Part shown: positions 37,062-46,165 of the stretch, piece after piece | Numbering within the stretch: the first letter of the stretch is position 1 | Layout: each line of letters begins with the position of its first letter | DNA from: Nitrospinaceae bacterium | GTDB lineage: Bacteria > Nitrospinota > Nitrospinia > Nitrospinales > VA-1 | Direction of reading: 5' to 3' | Assembly (NCBI GenBank): GCA_029261655.1 | Contig: JAJDAY010000037.1 | Coordinates: forward strand, 1-64,000 | DNA: 64,000 nt | Made by a program: the position numbers and the translations under genes | Notes under the pieces: model-generated | Seen by the model: the letters and a program-made list of their open reading frames with translations, nothing else | Told to the model about the DNA's origin: nothing | Database searches by the model: none

Positions 37062-38992
37062 ACGCGACTCAGTAAGTTGTCCGGCTGTTTGGGTCGTTCT
37101 GCGGATTTTTTCCCGCCTTTGTTTTCCCGCAGGCGAAAGCGTTGATCCAAAAGCACCATCAAAATGGTGATCGAGGACGGAGTGATCCCTGAAATACGGC
37201 CCGCCTGCCCTAATGTCACCGGGCGGATTTCATTTAGTTTTTGCTCCACTTCGCGGGACAAGCCGGGAATGCCAGCGTAATCAAAATCTTTTGGAATGAC
37301 GACGGTCTCCAGTTTTTTTTGCTTATCCACCATCTGACTTTGACGGGAAATAAATCCCTCGTATTTGATCTGGATTTCCACCTGCTCTCCCACCAGCCGA
37401 TGCAGAGACGGGTCGACGGTATTGAAAGCTTCCATGAGTTCTGGGTAGCTGATATCCGGTCGTCTTAAGAGACCGTTTAAAGTGGTGGGTTGTTTGAGAT
37501 CGTTGATGCCTAAAATACTGAGCTTTGCAAGGTCCGTTTTGTTGGGAACGACCGGAATATTTGCAAGACGTTTGATTTCCTGAACCACGCGGGCATATTT
37601 TTGTCGGCACCGTTCATGATCGGCGGATGAAATCAAACCCAGTTCAAACCCCTTGCCCATCAAGCGGTGGTCGGCGTTGTCCTGCCTGAGTAACAGCCGG
37701 TATTCAGCGCGGGAGGTGAACATGCGGTAGGGTTCCTGGGTTCCTTTGGTCACCAGGTCGTCGATCATCACCCCGATATAACTTTCCATCCGGGTCAGAA
37801 TGAAAGGCGGTCGGCCTTGCGCTTTGAGCGCCGCGTTGATTCCGGCGACGATGCCCTGCCCCGCCGCCTCTTCGTAGCCGGAGGTTCCGTTGATTTGTCC
37901 GGCGTGATACAAACCGTCCACGAGTTTGGTTTCCAGGGTCGGCAGTAACTGCGTGGGCGGCACGAAATCGTATTCCACCGCATAGCCCGGACGGACAATT
38001 TCCGCGTTTTCACATCCGGGGATGGTGCGCACCAGTTCCAACTGCACTTCTTCGGCTAAGCTTGTGGAAATGCCATTTGGATAAATCCAGTCCGTGTCCA
38101 GACCTTCCGGTTCCAGGAAAATATTGTGCGATCCCTTATCTGGGAACTTGACGATTTTGTCTTCGATAGAAGGGCAATAACGCGGCCCGACACCTTCGAT
38201 GACCCCGCTGTAAAGCGGCGACAGGTGCATATTTTTTCTGATAACCTCAGCCGTCCGTTCATTGGTGGCGGTGAGATAACACGGGACCTGATCGCGGGCG
38301 ACAGATTCGGTCGCGAAAGAAAACGGTTTCGGGTCACGGTCGCCCGGTTGAAGGGTGCAGAGGCTAAAATCAAGGGAGCCGCTTTTAAGACGCGGCGGAG
38401 TCCCGGTTTTCAATCTTCCGACCTCAAAACCCGCCGCTAAAAATGATTCCGACAATTTGGTGGAGGGTTTTTCTCCCACCCGGCCCGCAGGCTGGTTTTT
38501 AAGGCCCACATGCATGAGCCCGTTCAAAAACGTGCCGGTGGTGATGACGATGGTGACCGCCTGAATCTCGGCTCCGCTGACCGTTCGCAGGCCCTTTACG
38601 GTCTGGTTTTCTATCAGCAGTTCATCGACTTCATCTTCTAGAATGTCGAGTCCGGTCTGGTTTTCCAGCACCCGGCGCATTTCGTTTTTATAAAGTTTTT
38701 TGTCGGCCTGCGCCCGGTAGCCTTGAACGGCGGGGCCTTTGGAGGCGTTCAGCACACGAAACTGGATGCCGGTTTTGTCGATGACTCGGGCCATTTCTCC
38801 GCCCAGAGCGTCGATTTCGCGTACGATATGGCCCTTACCCACGCCGCCGATGGCGGGGTTGCAGGGCATGAGGGCCATCTTGGACTTTTCCAGCGTGATG
38901 AGCAAAGTGCCGCACCCCATGCGCGCAGATGCCAGTGCCGCTTCGCATCCGGCGTGTCCGCCGCCGATGACGATTACTTCGTAATGTTTCAT
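37058..38992 (-). CDS. mnmG: tRNA uridine-5-carboxymethylaminomethyl modification enzyme MnmG (GidA)
   Basis: This 644-residue FAD enzyme (the family is about 620-640) works with MnmE to modify U34 of tRNAs reading split codon boxes. The N-terminal FAD site is [20 protein letters not shown]. The GidA signatures [29 protein letters not shown] and [20 protein letters not shown] are present, as is the C-terminal region ending [20 protein letters not shown]. It overlaps the DUF4911 gene downstream. mnmE is not in the window. Confidence 0.97.
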   Translation of the reverse strand: MKHYEVIVIGGGHAGCEAALASARMGCGTLLITLEKSKMALMPCNPAIGGVGKGHIVREIDALGGEMARVIDKTGIQFRVLNASKGPAVQGYRAQADKKLYKNEMRRVLENQTGLDILEDEVDELLIENQTVKGLRTVSGAEIQAVTIVITTGTFLNGLMHVGLKNQPAGRVGEKPSTKLSESFLAAGFEVGRLKTGTPPRLKSGSLDFSLCTLQPGDRDPKPFSFATESVARDQVPCYLTATNERTAEVIRKNMHLSPLYSGVIEGVGPRYCPSIEDKIVKFPDKGSHNIFLEPEGLDTDWIYPNGISTSLAEEVQLELVRTIPGCENAEIVRPGYAVEYDFVPPTQLLPTLETKLVDGLYHAGQINGTSGYEEAAGQGIVAGINAALKAQGRPPFILTRMESYIGVMIDDLVTKGTQEPYRMFTSRAEYRLLLRQDNADHRLMGKGFELGLISSADHERCRQKYARVVQEIKRLANIPVVPNKTDLAKLSILGINDLKQPTTLNGLLRRPDISYPELMEAFNTVDPSLHRLVGEQVEIQIKYEGFISRQSQMVDKQKKLETVVIPKDFDYAGIPGLSREVEQKLNEIRPVTLGQAGRISGITPSSITILMVLLDQRFRLRENKGGKKSAERPKQPDNLLSRV

Positions 38993-39071
38993 AGACTTAT
39001 CTTAGGCCGGTTTCAAGTTCAATCAACCATCATACAACAGGCCGGGCAGAGCGGGAAAGGAAATAAAGGCG

Positions 39072-40727
39072 TCAAAACCGCGAGCCTGAAATCTGGAGGT
39101 CCGCCCCGGTCCAGGCCTTTTGAAACCGCTTTATAACTCCTTCCGCCGCCTCTTTTTTGCCCTGGGCGTTGAGGCTTTGGCCAAGCCCCATCAGCGACCA
39201 GCCGTTTTCCGGGTTTTCTTTTAAATCTTCCCGATAAACTTTTTCCGCCAGGGCGGGCTGACCGGCTTCCAGCAACACCGCGCCCAAGGCCTGCCGGGGC
39301 GGGAAATACCAATCCGAGGGTTCGGTGTAGATCAACCCGTCTTCAAGCTCAATCGCCCGCTCAAGATGACGGGTGGCTTTATCGAAATCTTTTTGTTTGG
39401 CGGCCATTTCTCCTTCCAACACCTCCACGCCGATTTCGAGCAGGCTGATAAAATTATTCAGGCCAAAAATAGAAATTTTTGCCATCTCGGGATTGCCGGC
39501 AATGGCCTTGAGTTCACTCAGTTCGTGGGCGGCTTCTTTTTGTTGTCCACGGGCGTTAAAAGCCAACCCGCGCGCATAGTGCCAGATCGCGCCATGATAT
39601 TTCAGCTTCGCCCGAGGGGCGGGTTCTTTTAAAATAGCGTCCCATTTGCCGAACCTCGCCAAAGCGTATAACGGCATTGTGTAAAAATGTTGCAGGGTGC
39701 CGCCGAAATCCGGGTCCAGCATCTGGGTCTGATCCACACTTTCGGCTGTGCCTCTGGCCGCCTCCAGAGCCACGGCGCTCTTACCTTCCATCATCGCCGC
39801 TTCCCAGAGGAAATGATAGTTGTGCGGCACATAGCCTAAAGGATAAAGTCCTTCTGCCTTGACTTGCTTGAGATACGCCTGATCCGCCTCAATGGCTTTC
39901 TGGTTGGCGATGGCGGCGTCCCGGTAACGGCCGATCTTGATATAGATATGCGAGGACATATGCACAAGGTGGCCGGCTCCTGGGACCAGGCTTTGAAGCC
40001 TGTCGGCACTGGGTGCCGCGCGTTCAGGGTAGGCGGCTTCCACCGCATGAATGTAGAGGTGATTGGCGAGCGGGTGATCGGGTTTGATCTCTAAAGCCGT
40101 ATTCAATACCTTCAGGATTTCCGGGGTCCAGGTTTTGGGTTCTTTGTTTTTGGTCCAGAAATCCCACGGATGCAGATCCATCAACGCTTCAGCCGTCAAT
40201 GCCAGAATCGTCGCATCTTGAGGAAACGAGTTTGCCACCTGACGCATGGCCTCGGCATAGGACAGGTCCAGAGGGTTGCGGTCTTTGCCAGGTTCCACGG
40301 CATAGCGTTTGGACAAGGCGTGAATGAGTGCTTTTTCCTTTGCCGTTGTGTCGCCCGCAAGGTTCAACGCTTTTTGAACGGAGCGATGAGCTTCCGGGGC
40401 GTCGCCCTCTTTCATGCCGGCATTGAGGTTGGGGCCGAGAACCAGAGCCGCTCCCCAGTAACACAGGGCGCAATTGGGGTCGAGCCTGGCTGCTTCCTTA
40501 AATGACCGGGCCGCCTCGGCATGATTGAAGGCATAAGCGAGAACCAGTCCCTGGTTAAAATAAAGCTGGGTGCGCGGGTTGGAGGTGGTGATGGGAAAAT
40601 GCGAATCGCCCATTCCCCGAAACAGCGGAACCGCCGTTTGTGTCTCTTTAGTGAAACCTGAAGACGCAAAAGTCAGAGCCAATGTTATTATAAAAAACGA
40701 GCCAGCCAATCTTTTGTGGCGACGCAT
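39072..40727 (-). CDS. Exported TPR-repeat protein
   Basis: This 551-residue protein has a signal peptide (about residues 1-26) and many TPR units: LVLAYAFNHAEAARSFKEAA, LYIHAVEAAYP, HMSSHIYIKIGRYRDAAIAN and LGAVLLEAGQPALAEKVYRE. The H-M-x-S-H-I-Y-x-x-x-G-R-Y motif recurs in a widespread uncharacterised family of exported TPR proteins; I know no proven function. A Cys pair (NCALCYWGAALVLGPN) sits near residue 90. It is in its own transcript between mnmG and the TMTC-like genes. Confidence 0.8.
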   Translation of the reverse strand: MRRHKRLAGSFFIITLALTFASSGFTKETQTAVPLFRGMGDSHFPITTSNPRTQLYFNQGLVLAYAFNHAEAARSFKEAARLDPNCALCYWGAALVLGPNLNAGMKEGDAPEAHRSVQKALNLAGDTTAKEKALIHALSKRYAVEPGKDRNPLDLSYAEAMRQVANSFPQDATILALTAEALMDLHPWDFWTKNKEPKTWTPEILKVLNTALEIKPDHPLANHLYIHAVEAAYPERAAPSADRLQSLVPGAGHLVHMSSHIYIKIGRYRDAAIANQKAIEADQAYLKQVKAEGLYPLGYVPHNYHFLWEAAMMEGKSAVALEAARGTAESVDQTQMLDPDFGGTLQHFYTMPLYALARFGKWDAILKEPAPRAKLKYHGAIWHYARGLAFNARGQQKEAAHELSELKAIAGNPEMAKISIFGLNNFISLLEIGVEVLEGEMAAKQKDFDKATRHLERAIELEDGLIYTEPSDWYFPPRQALGAVLLEAGQPALAEKVYREDLKENPENGWSLMGLGQSLNAQGKKEAAEGVIKRFQKAWTGADLQISGSRF

Positions 40728-40939
40728 GGTTCCCCCCTTGTTTTATGATAGTCGATAGGACTATTTTCTAATATTTTAAGAGGCAATGGAATACCCTGAG
40801 GCAAATTAATGGAACGGTTCGTGGCTCACGGGTTGGTGAAAAACTCATGTTTTGCTAAAATCATTTTCCGTATAGTGAAAAAAAGATATTCACCCGCCCA
40901 TTTTCCGCAAGCCTTCCCTGAAAAGCCGGGGACCCTGAG

Positions 40940-42856
40940 ATGAAAAAAGTCACCCTGCAGATTCAAGCCGTCGCATTTTTAAGCCTGTTGGGAATGCTGA
41001 GCTTTTTCGGTACGCTCAAGGCGCCCTTTGTGTACGACGACGCCCACGCCATTGTCGACAACCCCCATGTCCAGAACTTATGGGATTTCCAAAACCAGGT
41101 GGGAATCGAAAATATTTTCAACCGCTCGGTGGTTCTCCTGACCTATGCGGTGAACCTGGAAGTGGGGCAATTGAATGTTTTCGGGTTTCATCTCGTCAAT
41201 ATCCTGTTGCATATAGGCGTCGGCATCACCCTGTATTTTCTGACCCGTCACCTGCTCAGCCTTGAAGGTCCAAAAATTCGCTCCCGCCTGGCCCCACTGC
41301 CGATACTGGCCGCCTCCATCCATCTCCTGCACCCCATGACGGTGGAAACGGTCACCTATCTTTCCAGCCGGTCGTCCCTGCTGGTGACGTTATTTTATCT
41401 TCTGGGGTTTTATTTTTTCACGCAAGCGGTTCAGAAGACCCCACCGGGGGAGGCATGGAGAAGGTTTTTTCCGGTCTCTCTGGTGATTTTATTTTTTTGT
41501 TTAGGGGCGGGGAGCAAGGGCATCGTCGTCACCCTTCCGGTGATGGGGCTGGTGTACCTGTGGTTCAAGGCTCCAGAAATGAATGTCCGTAAACTGCTTC
41601 CCATCGGCATGCTGGTCCTCTCCCCCCTGTTCATTTACCTGGGGTTTCGTTATGCCCAAATGGGCGGTTTGTTCACGTTGAAAGCGGACCCCGATTCCAT
41701 GTCGATGGACCGTGTGCTTTATTTTCTGACCCAGATGAACGCGCTGGTTTTCTATTATCTGTGGAAATTTCTCCTGCCCTTCAATCTCAATTTTGAACCG
41801 GATATTCGTCTGATTTCTGGAATTCAAAATATTGAATGGATGGCGGGTTTGGTCGCTATGGTCCTTTTGGGCGTGATTTTATATTTGCAGGAATCCCGGT
41901 TGTTGAAGTTCGCAGGTCTTTGGGCCCTGATCGCGATATTGCCCACATCGAGTGTGATTCCCCTAAAACAAATCGTCACCGAACACCGGGCCTACCTCCC
42001 CGGCATCGGTATTTTCCTGAGTCTTGGCATCGGACTATTGACGGCCACGCGCTCATCCAAATACCGATCTCAAGCGGTCTGTGCGGTTTTATTGGCCATT
42101 TCGTTGCTGACAATCCACCGCGGACTCGACTTTCGAACAGAGATTCATTTGTGGGAGGATACAGCGATGAAGTCGCCCAAAAAGGCTCTGGTTCATAACA
42201 ACCTCGCCGCCAGTTATCTGGCCCAGCAAAGATTTGAGGAAGCCGGGCGGGAGCTCAGGCTCACCCTGGAAATTGACCCCAGGTACACCGACGCTCATCT
42301 GAACCAAGGTTTTATTTATTCCAGCAGTGAAAAGTGGCAGGAGGCTAAAGCGGCGTTCGACCGGGCGCTTCTTTTAGGTTCCACCAAGGCCGACGCATTT
42401 TTCAACGCCGGTCGGGTGAGAATTTTTCTGAATCAGCCCAAAGACGCCCTTCCCTTTTTAATTGAAGCGGTAACAATGAAACCGCACAGAGCGAAATATC
42501 ATTTTGAACTGGGCAACGCTTACCGAAAATTGAACCAGAAAGACGCGGCCATGACTGAATATCGCCTCACTCTAAAATCCGATCCGGATCATCTGGAGGC
42601 GCATAATAATATCGGGGTTATTTTCTGGTCCCTGAAACAATATGAACGGGCAGAAAAATCTTTCATGAAAGCCATTTCTCTGGGGGCGGATAATTTTGAA
42701 ATTCATAATAATCTGGCCAGCATTTATATGATCCAGAAAAATCCGGGTCAGGCCATCCCCCACTTGCGCCGGTTGATCGCCCTCAAACCGGAAAACGCCA
42801 AAGCCAGACAGCTTTTAAAAATCGCCCTGACCCTCGAAAATACAGACAATCCATGA
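40940..42856 (+). CDS. TMTC-like polytopic membrane protein with TPR array (copy A)
   Basis: This 638-residue protein has an N-terminal half with about 10-12 membrane helices and a C-terminal array of about six TPRs from residue 420. Features of the DUF1736/TMTC group are present: APFVYDDAHAIVDNP (a periplasmic D-D motif near the first helix), HPMTVETVTYLSSRSSLLVT, FYYLWKFLLPFNLNFEPDI and VTEHRAYLPGIGIF. In eukaryotes TMTCs are O-mannosyltransferases, and the bacterial proteins are presumed GT-C-fold enzymes; substrate unknown. It shares all these blocks with the next gene and overlaps it by four bases. Confidence 0.8.
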   Translation: MKKVTLQIQAVAFLSLLGMLSFFGTLKAPFVYDDAHAIVDNPHVQNLWDFQNQVGIENIFNRSVVLLTYAVNLEVGQLNVFGFHLVNILLHIGVGITLYFLTRHLLSLEGPKIRSRLAPLPILAASIHLLHPMTVETVTYLSSRSSLLVTLFYLLGFYFFTQAVQKTPPGEAWRRFFPVSLVILFFCLGAGSKGIVVTLPVMGLVYLWFKAPEMNVRKLLPIGMLVLSPLFIYLGFRYAQMGGLFTLKADPDSMSMDRVLYFLTQMNALVFYYLWKFLLPFNLNFEPDIRLISGIQNIEWMAGLVAMVLLGVILYLQESRLLKFAGLWALIAILPTSSVIPLKQIVTEHRAYLPGIGIFLSLGIGLLTATRSSKYRSQAVCAVLLAISLLTIHRGLDFRTEIHLWEDTAMKSPKKALVHNNLAASYLAQQRFEEAGRELRLTLEIDPRYTDAHLNQGFIYSSSEKWQEAKAAFDRALLLGSTKADAFFNAGRVRIFLNQPKDALPFLIEAVTMKPHRAKYHFELGNAYRKLNQKDAAMTEYRLTLKSDPDHLEAHNNIGVIFWSLKQYERAEKSFMKAISLGADNFEIHNNLASIYMIQKNPGQAIPHLRRLIALKPENAKARQLLKIALTLENTDNP

Positions 42857-44634
42857 TCCTGAAAACAAAGCCTGACCTGGCTATGTTCAAGATACAGGCT
42901 CAATGTTGCCTGCTGATCGTCCTGCTTGGAGCGATTGTTTTTGGCAACCACCTGAAGAACTCCTTTCAGTTCGATAGCGTGGCTTATGTCGTTAACAACC
43001 AGAATCTTGAAACTCCTTTGGAAATGTTGACCCTCGACTATTGGACCCAGGGAATTTTCTCCCGCAGTCTGGTGCAGATGTCATTGGCGGTTAATGCCTA
43101 TTTGGGCCAAAAAAAGTCTTTCGGCTATCACCTGTTCAATCTGACGGCGCATATTTTCAACGCGATACTCATCTTTTTCATCACCGGAAAATTGTGTCGG
43201 AGTTTATTGCGGCAATTTCAAGCGGAGAGCGTCGTTCATGTCAGGATGATTTCCCTGTTCACCGCGGTTTTGTTTATTTGTCACCCTCTGCAAACCGAAG
43301 CGGTCGTCTACATCATGAGCCGGTCCGAGGTGCTGGCGGCCACGTTTTATCTCGGCGGATTTTTTCTTTTTCAAACCTGTATTGAAAGCATGCGGGTCCC
43401 TGCCATCCGATACGCCTGGGTTGTGCCGGCACTGGGAATGCTTTTTTTAATAGGATTCAGTGTCAAGCAGACCGTGATCACCCTGCCCGCGGTTTTACTT
43501 CTTTACAGCCTTTGCCGATGGGACGCCCCCTCCTATCCGATCCAGTTTTTGAAGCGCTGGCGGTGGGTCATTGGCGGAATCCTCGTTCTTGCCGGTTTCG
43601 TCCTGTTTCGAAAACTCCTGCTGGACGAAACCTTCCTGATAGGCCCGTCGAACCCTGAAGAAATGGTCGGCAGAAAAAACTACATGTTGAGCCAGCCTTC
43701 GGTCTTGATATTTTATTACTTGAAACTCCTGTTGTTTCCATTCAATCTCAATATCGATCCCGACATCCCGGTGGTGACGGAACTGTTTTCCTGGCGGTTT
43801 CTCGTGCCTTTCGCCGCCATCGGTGCGCTCATCTATCTGACAGCAAGGGCGGTGGGTTCGAGGATTTATTTTTTTTGCGTCGCCTGGTTTTTTATTCTGC
43901 TGTCGCCCTCCTCGTCCATCGTGACGTTGCACGATCTGGCGGCGGAGCACCGGACCTATCTGGCATCCTATGGGTTTTATCTACTGTTGGTTTTGGGCGT
44001 GTTTCAATTAAACTTAAAAAAAGCCACGGTTTATTTTGTCTTGATTTTTATGATAAGTTCGTTTGCAATGATGACGGTCAAAAGAAACCTTGTGTGGCAA
44101 AACGAGGTGACTTTGTGGGAGGACACCCGGAAAAAATCGCCCCGAATCGTGCGTCCGTTGATCAACCTGGGACGGGCCCACGGTGAAGCCGGGGAAACCA
44201 GGAAAGCGATTTACTTTTATGAAAAATCGCTGGCGATGGCGCCCGCTGTTTTTGCCCCCAACTACAATCTGGGCGACCTTTATCTGGCCGGAGGGCGAGT
44301 GGAGGAAGCCTTGCAACTGTTTCATCGGGCTCAAAAACTGAGTCCCGATATCCCGGAGGTGTATGGGAAATTAGGCGAGATATATCTGGGCCGGAAACAA
44401 TTCGAGCTTGCCCTTGGCTATTTTAAAAAGGCCGTGGAGCTGAACCCCAAATATCCTGCGGTTCTTAGAAACCTGGGCATCCTGAATTATTTTCATCTGA
44501 ACCGACCCCAACAGGGAATCGCGAATTTTTCCCGTTCTTTGACCCTGGACCCGAATCAACCCCAGGCGGAGGAGATCAGGCAGATCATTGCCCGCTTTCA
44601 TCGTCAACCCAGGGGCAAGGGGAAAAGCGAATAG
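42853..44634 (+). CDS. TMTC-like polytopic membrane protein with TPR array (copy B)
   Basis: This 593-residue paralogue of copy A has the same layout: membrane half with FQFDSVAYVVNNQNLETPLE, HPLQTEAVVYIMSRSEVLAA, YYLKLLLFPFNLNIDPDIPV and LAAEHRTYLASYGFYLLL, then about four TPRs from residue 430 (LINLGRAHGEAGETRKAIYF and onward). The first acidic motif is reduced to F-D-S rather than Y-D-D, so copy B may have lost or changed its catalytic acid. It starts in the stop of copy A (ATGA). It is followed by tRNA-Leu. Confidence 0.8.
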   Translation: MILKTKPDLAMFKIQAQCCLLIVLLGAIVFGNHLKNSFQFDSVAYVVNNQNLETPLEMLTLDYWTQGIFSRSLVQMSLAVNAYLGQKKSFGYHLFNLTAHIFNAILIFFITGKLCRSLLRQFQAESVVHVRMISLFTAVLFICHPLQTEAVVYIMSRSEVLAATFYLGGFFLFQTCIESMRVPAIRYAWVVPALGMLFLIGFSVKQTVITLPAVLLLYSLCRWDAPSYPIQFLKRWRWVIGGILVLAGFVLFRKLLLDETFLIGPSNPEEMVGRKNYMLSQPSVLIFYYLKLLLFPFNLNIDPDIPVVTELFSWRFLVPFAAIGALIYLTARAVGSRIYFFCVAWFFILLSPSSSIVTLHDLAAEHRTYLASYGFYLLLVLGVFQLNLKKATVYFVLIFMISSFAMMTVKRNLVWQNEVTLWEDTRKKSPRIVRPLINLGRAHGEAGETRKAIYFYEKSLAMAPAVFAPNYNLGDLYLAGGRVEEALQLFHRAQKLSPDIPEVYGKLGEIYLGRKQFELALGYFKKAVELNPKYPAVLRNLGILNYFHLNRPQQGIANFSRSLTLDPNQPQAEEIRQIIARFHRQPRGKGKSE

Positions 44635-44695
44635 ACCGATCCTGCCGGTTGAAAAGGAAAACCGCTTATGCTAACGTGACACATCTTTTTTGATG

Positions 44696-44781
44696 CCGGA
44701 GTGGTGAAATTGGTAGACGCGCAGGATTCAAAATCCTGTATCCGCAAGGGTGTGACGGTTCGAGTCCGTCCTCCGGCACCA
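44696..44781 (+). tRNA. tRNA-Leu (anticodon CAA)
   Basis: The 86-base sequence folds as a class II tRNA. Acceptor GCCGGAG (44696-44702) pairs with CTCCGGC (44771-44777), followed by A and an encoded CCA. Anticodon stem CAGGA/TCCTG encloses TTCAAAA, so the anticodon is CAA (reads UUG). The long variable arm (TATCCGCAAGGGTG) and T arm GACGGTTCGAGTCCGTC are both normal. Confidence 0.96.
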
Positions 44782-44971
44782 CTCCCGTGGGGGGAGTTGG
44801 CTGTACTCTTCTCTGCGGACGATCTTTCTAGAGCGCATTCTGATAGCGGTTGGTTCGAACTTTTTCCCTTCGGGCGCACCACTCGCCGTGGGGGCAACTT
44901 GCTGACGACGGGCAAGGCCCCTCAAACTTTTTTCCTTCGGGCGCACTCACTTCCCTTGTTAGGGAGTTCAC
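44777..44971 (+). repeat. Degenerate repeats resembling tRNA 3' ends, downstream of tRNA-Leu
   Basis: CACCACTCCCGTGGGGGGAG at the tRNA end (44777) recurs as CACCACTCGCCGTGGGGGCA exactly 100 bases later (44877). A second element ACTTTTTCCCTTCGGGCG (44859-44876) recurs with one change at 44926-44943, each time directly before a CAC(C)AC sequence. The first copy is preceded by GGTTCGAAC, so the block GGTTCGAAC...CGGGCGCACCA looks like the T loop, acceptor end and CCA of a lost tRNA. Confidence 0.55.
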
Positions 44972-45247
44972 GTTAGATAACGCCTCCGGTCACCCGCCCC
45001 TTGTTTTCTCCTTGGATTCCTTGGCCCGTTTCGGTATGCCCTGCAAAAAAAAGGCCGTGCGGGCAATTTTTGTGACCCAGGTTTTTGTTTATCGGGACCT
45101 TCTGTTATATGATAACCTCATCTTTATTGATAATTTCAGGATCAGCGTCGCTTGGGTCCTAAAGGTGGGTCCTCGGTCAAACGTTGGTTTATTCACTGGT
45201 TTCCCCAACCTCCAAAGAAGGGGAATCTTACGAAAGGCAGGTCATTC
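44782..45247. other. Gene-free region between tRNA-Leu and a small lipoprotein gene
   Basis: The 466 bases hold the tRNA-derived repeats (44777-44971) and a promoter (45085-45113). Open frames in it have no ribosome site or family resemblance and are not called. Confidence 0.6.
45085..45113 (+). promoter_or_regulatory. Probable sigma-70 promoter of the small lipoprotein gene
   Basis: TTGTTT and TATGAT with 17 bases between them (3/6 and 5/6 to consensus). The expected start near 45120 leaves a leader of about 128 bases. Confidence 0.5.
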
Positions 45248-45493
45248 ATGAAAAAGGCGCTGTTGGCGGGTTTTTTGTTACTGTTTTTAGCGGCAGGTTC
45301 CGGTTGCTCAAGCACGGCAGGCACTGCCGGTCTCGGGATCATAGGAGGCGCTGCGGCGGGTGCGGGTGGGTATGAATTCCATCTGAAACGTCAAAAGGAA
45401 CAGGTGATGGAGGATTTAAAGAATGGTAAAATTGACCAGAAAGAGCATGACATCCGGTTAGACCAAATCAAGAGGGATTCGTTATTGCAATAA
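45248..45493 (+). CDS. Small glycine-zipper lipoprotein (81 aa)
   Basis: This 81-residue lipoprotein begins MKKALLAGFLLLFLAAGSGC, with the acylated Cys at residue 20. A glycine-zipper stretch (GLGIIGGAAAGAGGYEF) follows, then a charged helix with the pattern EDLKNGKIDQKEHDIRLDQI, similar to short SHOCT-like tails. It is likely anchored in the outer or inner membrane; function unknown. Start ATG 45248 is the only one giving a signal peptide; GAAAGG lies upstream. A stable hairpin follows before the convergent cold-shock gene. Confidence 0.75.
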   Translation: MKKALLAGFLLLFLAAGSGCSSTAGTAGLGIIGGAAAGAGGYEFHLKRQKEQVMEDLKNGKIDQKEHDIRLDQIKRDSLLQ

Positions 45494-45540
45494 CGGATTT
45501 ATCGGCTTTTGGAAGATTTTCTTTCCTGACAGGATGGAAC

Positions 45541-45578
45541 CCCTGCCCAGACCAAGAAGGATCTTTGTCAGGGCAGGG
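45541..45578. terminator. Stem-loop between the lipoprotein and cold-shock genes
   Basis: CCCTGCCC (45541-45548) pairs with GGGCAGGG (45571-45578), extended by GAC/GTC inside. It lies between two convergent stops and probably serves both as a terminator, although neither side has a long T run. Confidence 0.5.
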
Positions 45579-45588
45579 TGCTGAATAT

Positions 45589-45789
45589 TTATTTTGGCAC
45601 TACTTTGGTGGCCTGTGGGCCTTTTTGTCCATCAACCATTTCGAATTCGACCGCCTGCCCTTCCCTCAATGTTTTAAACCCCTCTCCCTGAATTTCGGAA
45701 AAATGCACGAAACAATCGTTTCCTTCTTCTGTTTCAATAAAGCCAAAACCTTTACTCTCGTTAAACCACTTCACCGTTCCACTAGTCAT
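45589..45789 (-). CDS. Cold-shock domain protein (CspA family)
   Basis: This 66-residue single-domain OB-fold protein binds single-stranded RNA/DNA and melts structure at low temperature. Both RNP motifs are present: KGFGFIE and CFVHFSEI, within [26 protein letters not shown] lies about ten bases before the ATG. As usual for csp genes, a long AT-rich leader precedes it (45790 onward), but I could not define its promoter. It converges with the small lipoprotein gene. Confidence 0.95.
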   Translation of the reverse strand: MTSGTVKWFNESKGFGFIETEEGNDCFVHFSEIQGEGFKTLREGQAVEFEMVDGQKGPQATKVVPK

Positions 45790-46165
45790 GCCTGTAACAC
45801 TCCTTCTAACGAGGAAACGACTTTAAAAATTGCACGAATTTAAAAAGCTTTCCTGTTTAAAAAAAAGACCCTGATATTTTAAGGTCTTGTGGGAGAGAGA
45901 AGACCAATCGCAAACAAAAAAAACGCCGACCCATATAGAATGAGTGGCGGTATTGATTCCAGTTTTTGCTTTGCTTCCGATCACCATTTTTTTCTTCCCG
46001 ATCCCCCCAGCCATGCAATGACCTACCTGTACTCTCGGAATGGTTTCACGGAACCCCCAGGTTGTCAAATTATTTAAACCCCATTCAGGGGTTTATTTCC
46101 TGCTGAAGTTTTGCCGGATATTAACGGGATTCCTTTTTGTTGACGGAAGAATCGGATCGTTAATA
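45790..46165. other. Intergenic region upstream of the cold-shock gene
   Basis: The 376 bases lie between two minus-strand genes. It probably contains the csp promoter and leader, plus the hairpin at 46076-46094. Small frames here lack ribosome sites and are not called. Confidence 0.5.
46076..46094 (-). terminator. Hairpin downstream of the 740-aa membrane protein gene
   Basis: AAACCCC (46076-46082) and GGGGTTT (46088-46094) form a perfect 7-bp stem with a 5-base loop. It ends the transcript of the gene at 46166. The AT-rich flanks (TTTATTT on one side, AAATAATTT on the other) allow function in either direction. Confidence 0.55.

Noticed and set aside
44777-44971. CRISPR-like array after tRNA-Leu
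   Set aside because: Only two copies of each element, unequal spacing (100 and about 67 bases) and sequence drift; tRNA-derived remnants explain it better.
45823-46068. 81-codon minus frame upstream of the cold-shock gene
   Set aside because: No ribosome site; more likely the csp leader and promoter region.
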